Below, in pieces: positions 60,011-64,000 of a stretch of DNA of 64,000 bases. Position numbers and translations under genes: made by a program. The DNA lies in assembly GCA_009599575.1 (NCBI GenBank), contig VWND01000013.1, forward strand, positions 310,001 through 374,000, written 5' to 3'. This DNA comes from Blumeriella jaapii (lineage: Eukaryota; Ascomycota; Leotiomycetes; Helotiales; Drepanopezizaceae). The stretch's first letter is position 1, and each line of letters starts with the position of its first letter. Below the pieces are notes generated by a model that saw only the letters and a list, made by a program, of their open reading frames with translations, made no database searches and was not told the DNA's origin.

Positions 60011-61564
60011 TCAGGGGTTGGAATGTACCCAGTGCGCGCTGCTGCACTCGGTCTTTGTCGTCCCTAGAAATCAGAAAAGTCAGCAATCGCCACGCAAGGA
60101 ATACAAAGAGAGCGCAGCTTTAGCTGATCTACGCCGGGTAGATCAAAAAACAGCAACAGATGCAGTACTCACACTCCCGAATTCTATCGATATTCCAGCC
60201 CGAGAAATAGCGCTCGTAGCTCGGCTTCTCCATCTCACGGGCACGGCCAAGTCTGATCGAGTGCGACAACTCGCATCGTTTGCCGTGAAAGACAAACTGG
60301 AAGCAGAGCTTATCGTCCTCGCACGCAGCTCGACAGTCCTCGAAGGACTCCTCCGTACGGACGAGGTCGGCGGACTCGGTGTTGACCCAGTCGTCGCGCC
60401 GTGGTGAGAAGTCGGCCGCGACGTACTCGAAGAGGTCTTTCCACAGAAGTGGCTGCTACCCGTGCGTTTTCGTCAACATGTGTACATATACACTGAAGCA
60501 CGGAGAAAGACGTCACGAACCTGATTCCTCACCCGATGCTTCCACGCCACGATCCACGCCCACAACGAACCCAGATTCTGCTCGCCAATGTGGTGCAGCG
60601 AGATCACGGGCTCGCACCAGAGATCCTTCCCGTACGTTGCCGTCGCGGGAATCTCGCCGTTGAACAGCGGCCAGTACCCCTTCATCCTGATGCCTCTCTT
60701 CAACAGCGCTCTCGCGACGGCCTCGTCGCCGCAGCACAGTGCGGTCACGTTGGTCCCGAATTGGCTGTACATTGGACTAGCAGGGTCCAGCGAGCCCGGC
60801 GCATCCGGCGCCTCGACTGTGTTGAGCACCTTCAGCGCGCCGTAGGAGAGTACATACGCACTCCCGCCATGCGCGAACTCGAAGCTGAACTTCCGCGGCT
60901 CCTCCTCACGGACCCAGACGGGGCTTCCTAGGTACAGCTTGCTCGAGGCGTCCAGGTGTTGCAACAGCCCGAACAGGTTGTCCCAATCGACGAAGGTGTC
61001 GGTGTCAATGAAGACAAACCACTTCATCTGGTGGGTGCGCGCCTTCTGCAGCTGCCAGAGCGCCCGCTTCATGGGGAGGTTCTTGTACTTGTCTAGCTTC
61101 CAGCCGCCCTCTAGCTCGCTCGTGTCCTTGCCCGCCGCCTGGTAGGCTAGTTGCTCGTCGTACAGCTTGAATTCGGGGTACAGGCTGCGCTCTTCTTGCG
61201 ATATATTCGCATACACATCATGGATATGGTACGCGCCGAGATCCTTTTCCAGGTCCGAGAAGATGAGAAGGTTCTCGGGGGGAACTTCCGAGAGGAGAGT
61301 AGCTAGTTGATACCGGAGGCGATCAAGCTGCTCCGTCCCACCGGTCTTGACCACAATTTGGACATCGCGGGAGAAAGAGGTTCGAGGTATGTTGCAGAGT
61401 TTGTCGAAAGGGGAGGCGCCCGAGGGGCAGGATACCCAAGGTCTGGTATCGAATTGACGAGTAGAAGACGGCAAGAAATTAGACAGAAGTAGCAGTAACA
61501 ACACTAGCACAAAAACAGCGCCACCCCTTAGCATTCGACGAGTCGAAAGAAAGCACAGTGCCAT
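60011..61564 (-). CDS. Fungal GT31 glycosyltransferase, type II membrane protein with PAN-like C-terminus, three exons
   Basis: Exons 61564-60521, 60452-60173 and 60063-60011 join to 458 aa; introns 68 and 109 bp. A short cytosolic end precedes a signal anchor (AVFVLVLLLLLLSNFLP), placing the catalytic part in the Golgi lumen. The core resembles C1GALT1/fringe-type GT31 enzymes: NLLIFSDLE, then the metal-binding DxD in WFVFIDTDTFVDW, the HGGSAYVLS acceptor-site motif, and CCGDEAVARALL. Exon 2 adds a cysteine-rich segment (SFEDCRAACEDDKLCFQFVF, then KRCELS) like an Apple/PAN module. The last exon is 17 codons (WTTKTECSSAHWVHSNP). Sugar donor and acceptor are unknown. Confidence 0.9.
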
Positions 61565-64000
61565 TTCGAGTATTATTGCTTCATGGTTGAGATCGAAGCG
61601 GGTGGACTGTTAATAATAGGGTTGTCGAAAGGCCAGGTCTCGAGTGAATTGGTCGTCTACGGCTGTGCGTTAAAGGTGATTTTAACGATTGGCAGTTCGT
61701 GAAATTGTCTTCGTATAACCCTACTACTCATCAGTTGACGTCTATCTGTAGCAGCAGACTAGGTTTATTGACATCGCTAGTTTGCCTCTGGCGCAACTAA
61801 GCATTTTTTCTTGCCGGCGATCCAAATATCAATCTTAACTTTATTTCAAGACATCTGACGTGCGTGACCCTTATCAGATATTACAGTATCACGCACCAGA
61901 GCAGCTATCTTATTTAATGCTTCTCCGAGAGAAACTTTTATTCTCCCGAGTTATCTGATTGAACTTCTGTTGCACAAGATCAATCCTTTGGCGCTCTTGG
62001 CGCCTTGATCTTCTCTGCGTGCACATCATAATTATACGCTTTGGTACATGCTTTGGTCTACGTACGCTTTGACGTACGCTTTGGGGAGGGAAATATCCAG
62101 CACCTGTACGCGGTGCTTCCAATGAATTATCAGCTTTTGAATCGCAAAGAAAAGTCGGAAAAGCCAAATCTGAATCCACGACGTGTGGCGACTTCTAAAA
62201 TCATTTTCTTTTCGTCGGCGATCCGAGCGTCTTTTCTTTTCCTACGACTTTGCATCTACGACTATGATGTACCTGACGAAAGCTTATCTACTGAAAAATG
62301 CAGCAGTATTGTATGAATTAGATCAGGCGAAAAGGAAAGAAGATGATTAACAGTGTTATAATCGAAGATCCGGTATAACTTTGTCGAATCATCACTTTAC
62401 CGAATACAATTGACTCGATGGCATCTTTGACGAAGAAAAAAGTAACGGTTTAACGGAAGTACAGTCGAAAAGTATTTGATGACTAAATCCAAAACCCCTT
62501 ATAATTCATTCGACGTTATCAATTAAAATCTTGAAACATCTCCAGAAGATTCAAAATAGCTGCGATGCAGCGGGATGTACGTGTTTTAAAAGGGTATTCT
62601 CGGTGGTTGCTTTGACTTTTAATACGTAAAGACTTTGTAGTTAGTGACAATTGTAACCCAGTTCTTTCACAAAGACCGTGAAGGGTGCAGTTTCACTGCC
62701 CCCTCCAGACGTTAAATAATATCATCATCATCATCAACAACAAAGACTGTGAAAATTTAATCTGCTTGTAGAAAAAGTGTTTAAACAGCGGATAGTTGTC
62801 ACATATTCTTCTTATGTAACTGCTTTCTGAAAGGTTACATGTATGTAAATATTTCCCTGCTTAGCACGTTTCCAACGCCCTACGAAAGGCTTGTGGTTGC
62901 TCAGTTTACTGGGTCCTCCATACATTGAACAAGATCATTATCATCATTACTATTTTATCATGTAAGCTTTGATACACGCTTCGACGTACACTCCGATTTT
63001 GATCGTCGCTGATCACTGATCATGGCTCTTGCAAGTTCAGGATCTCTGACTCTTACTCTAATGGCTAGGATGTGCTCGCTACTCTCATCATGTAAAATAA
63101 TTGCTCTCTGCTCTCTTTCTCTTAGATTAATGACGTATATCATTAATTATCACCTCTACTATATGCATACAGTGATCGTGATCTTTCACATACAGAAAAG
63201 AGCCTTTCCACCAATCTGTGTCACAACTTCGTATATAGAGAAGTGGCCTATATCCTAAAAAAAACCCAAAATACACTATAGTAGAAAGTAAAGCTATAAG
63301 CAGGAAAGAGGTTTGCATTCCGCTATATAAAAGAATAAATCTACTTTTCTGCCTGCAAAGTTACACAAGCGAAAAGCTAGCCAAAACACGCGCATCTCCG
63401 AATGCATCAAATCAAACATAACCATTTTACAGTATTATTCTGGATCGAGATGAACAACGCGATCGTGCACGCGCAACGCTCAAACGATAGCGGTGCTCAC
63501 GATGCAGCTGGGGGTCTGCTTTTTGAGCCGTTCTCTTCCGCAAGCACGTACACGCCAGTCAGATCACGAACAAGCACGTTGCATTACGTGTAGACCTAAC
63601 TTCACTCATGATTCTCGAGAGTTCTAAGACTTTCTAGAAGATGAAACTCGAATTTAATATGTTTTCCACAGCGAAGACGATGGACTAGGAATTAAGGCAT
63701 TGATGCCCGAGACGTGCAACTTGAGCTCTTTGTCGCTAGATGATGGGATAGAGGCTTGCTAGCAGCAAGTAGTATTCGATACCGGGATGTTAGAGCTGAA
63801 AGTAAGAGAGTATGAGATATCGATACATCTAAAGTGTATGGTAATTTGCAACACTGACTACGAAGTTCCTCTGAACTCGCCTTGTCAATTGTATGATCTG
63901 AGGTATTGTTGGTTTGGATGTCATTTCCAACAGCCATACTCTTCACTTAGTGTGGTATACTTCTTTGCTTTCCTACCCTTGGTGTTTTGATAGGGCAATA
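61565..64000. other. AT-rich non-coding region
   Basis: 2.4 kb to the right edge with no supported gene. The left end is the GT31 promoter. There are ACGCTTTG-type short repeats (62035-62085), a possible retrotransposon tail at 62675-62750, and many stops in all frames. Confidence 0.5.
62675..62750 (+). mobile_element. Possible 3' end of a retrotransposon with trinucleotide tail
   Basis: GTGAAGGGTGCAGTTTCACT is followed by CCCCCTCCAGACG and then an (ATC)n/(AAC)n-like tail at 62720-62745. A stable end plus a triplet tail is LINE-like. No coding part is present, so the call is tentative. Confidence 0.3.

Overview
The window is nuclear DNA of a filamentous ascomycete (Pezizomycotina). The evidence is short introns (about 46-68 bp) with GT..AG ends and CTAAC/CTRAY branch points, a family AA9 oxidase with a fungal cellulose-binding module, an ascomycete laccase ending in DSGV, a GT31 fungal glycosyltransferase, and an SLMAP-type STRIPAK protein. 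I cannot place it below subphylum. Housekeeping genes stand singly between long non-coding stretches rich in microsatellites, above all GTAC-A/T-GTAC and CCTACCTAGGTAGG tracts.

Layout. 0-10 kb: 3' end of rsm22 (mitoribosome assembly), a MITE, a one-pass membrane protein, a membrane-anchored polysaccharide deacetylase, and the sirtuin hst2. 11-13 kb: a five-exon laccase. 13-21 kb: gene-poor DNA, then mgr2 (TIM23 complex), divergent from an FHA/coiled-coil/tail-anchored STRIPAK protein. 22-29 kb: tRNA-Ile(AAU), a CDP-alcohol phosphotransferase, and a DHA1 drug:H+ antiporter. 31-38 kb: sec21 (gamma-COP), an unusual split tRNA-Glu, and an AP-1-like bZIP factor. 39-48 kb: an alanyl-tRNA editing protein, a Spd1-type ribonucleotide reductase inhibitor, rps27 divergent from plp2, and a leucine-rich-repeat protein. 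48-64 kb: an inverted-repeat element, an AA9 oxidase with a roughly 500-residue low-complexity linker and CBM1, a small GPI-anchored protein, and a GT31 glycosyltransferase, separated by long non-coding stretches.

The genes do not form a pathway or secondary-metabolite cluster. Themes that recur are secretion and the cell surface (sec21, GT31, GPI protein, deacetylase), plant-polymer oxidation (laccase, AA9) and mitochondrial biogenesis (rsm22, mgr2).

The most unusual observation is tRNA-Glu(UUC) at 35206-35355 on the minus strand. Besides a normal anticodon-loop intron, its D-arm is split by a 53-nt insert that has the GT..CTAAC..AG look of a spliceosomal intron. Four recognised genes (rsm22, deacetylase, sec21, AA9) each contain a single-base frameshift in an otherwise conserved frame. 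This pattern points first to consensus errors in the assembly and should be checked before calling any of them a pseudogene.
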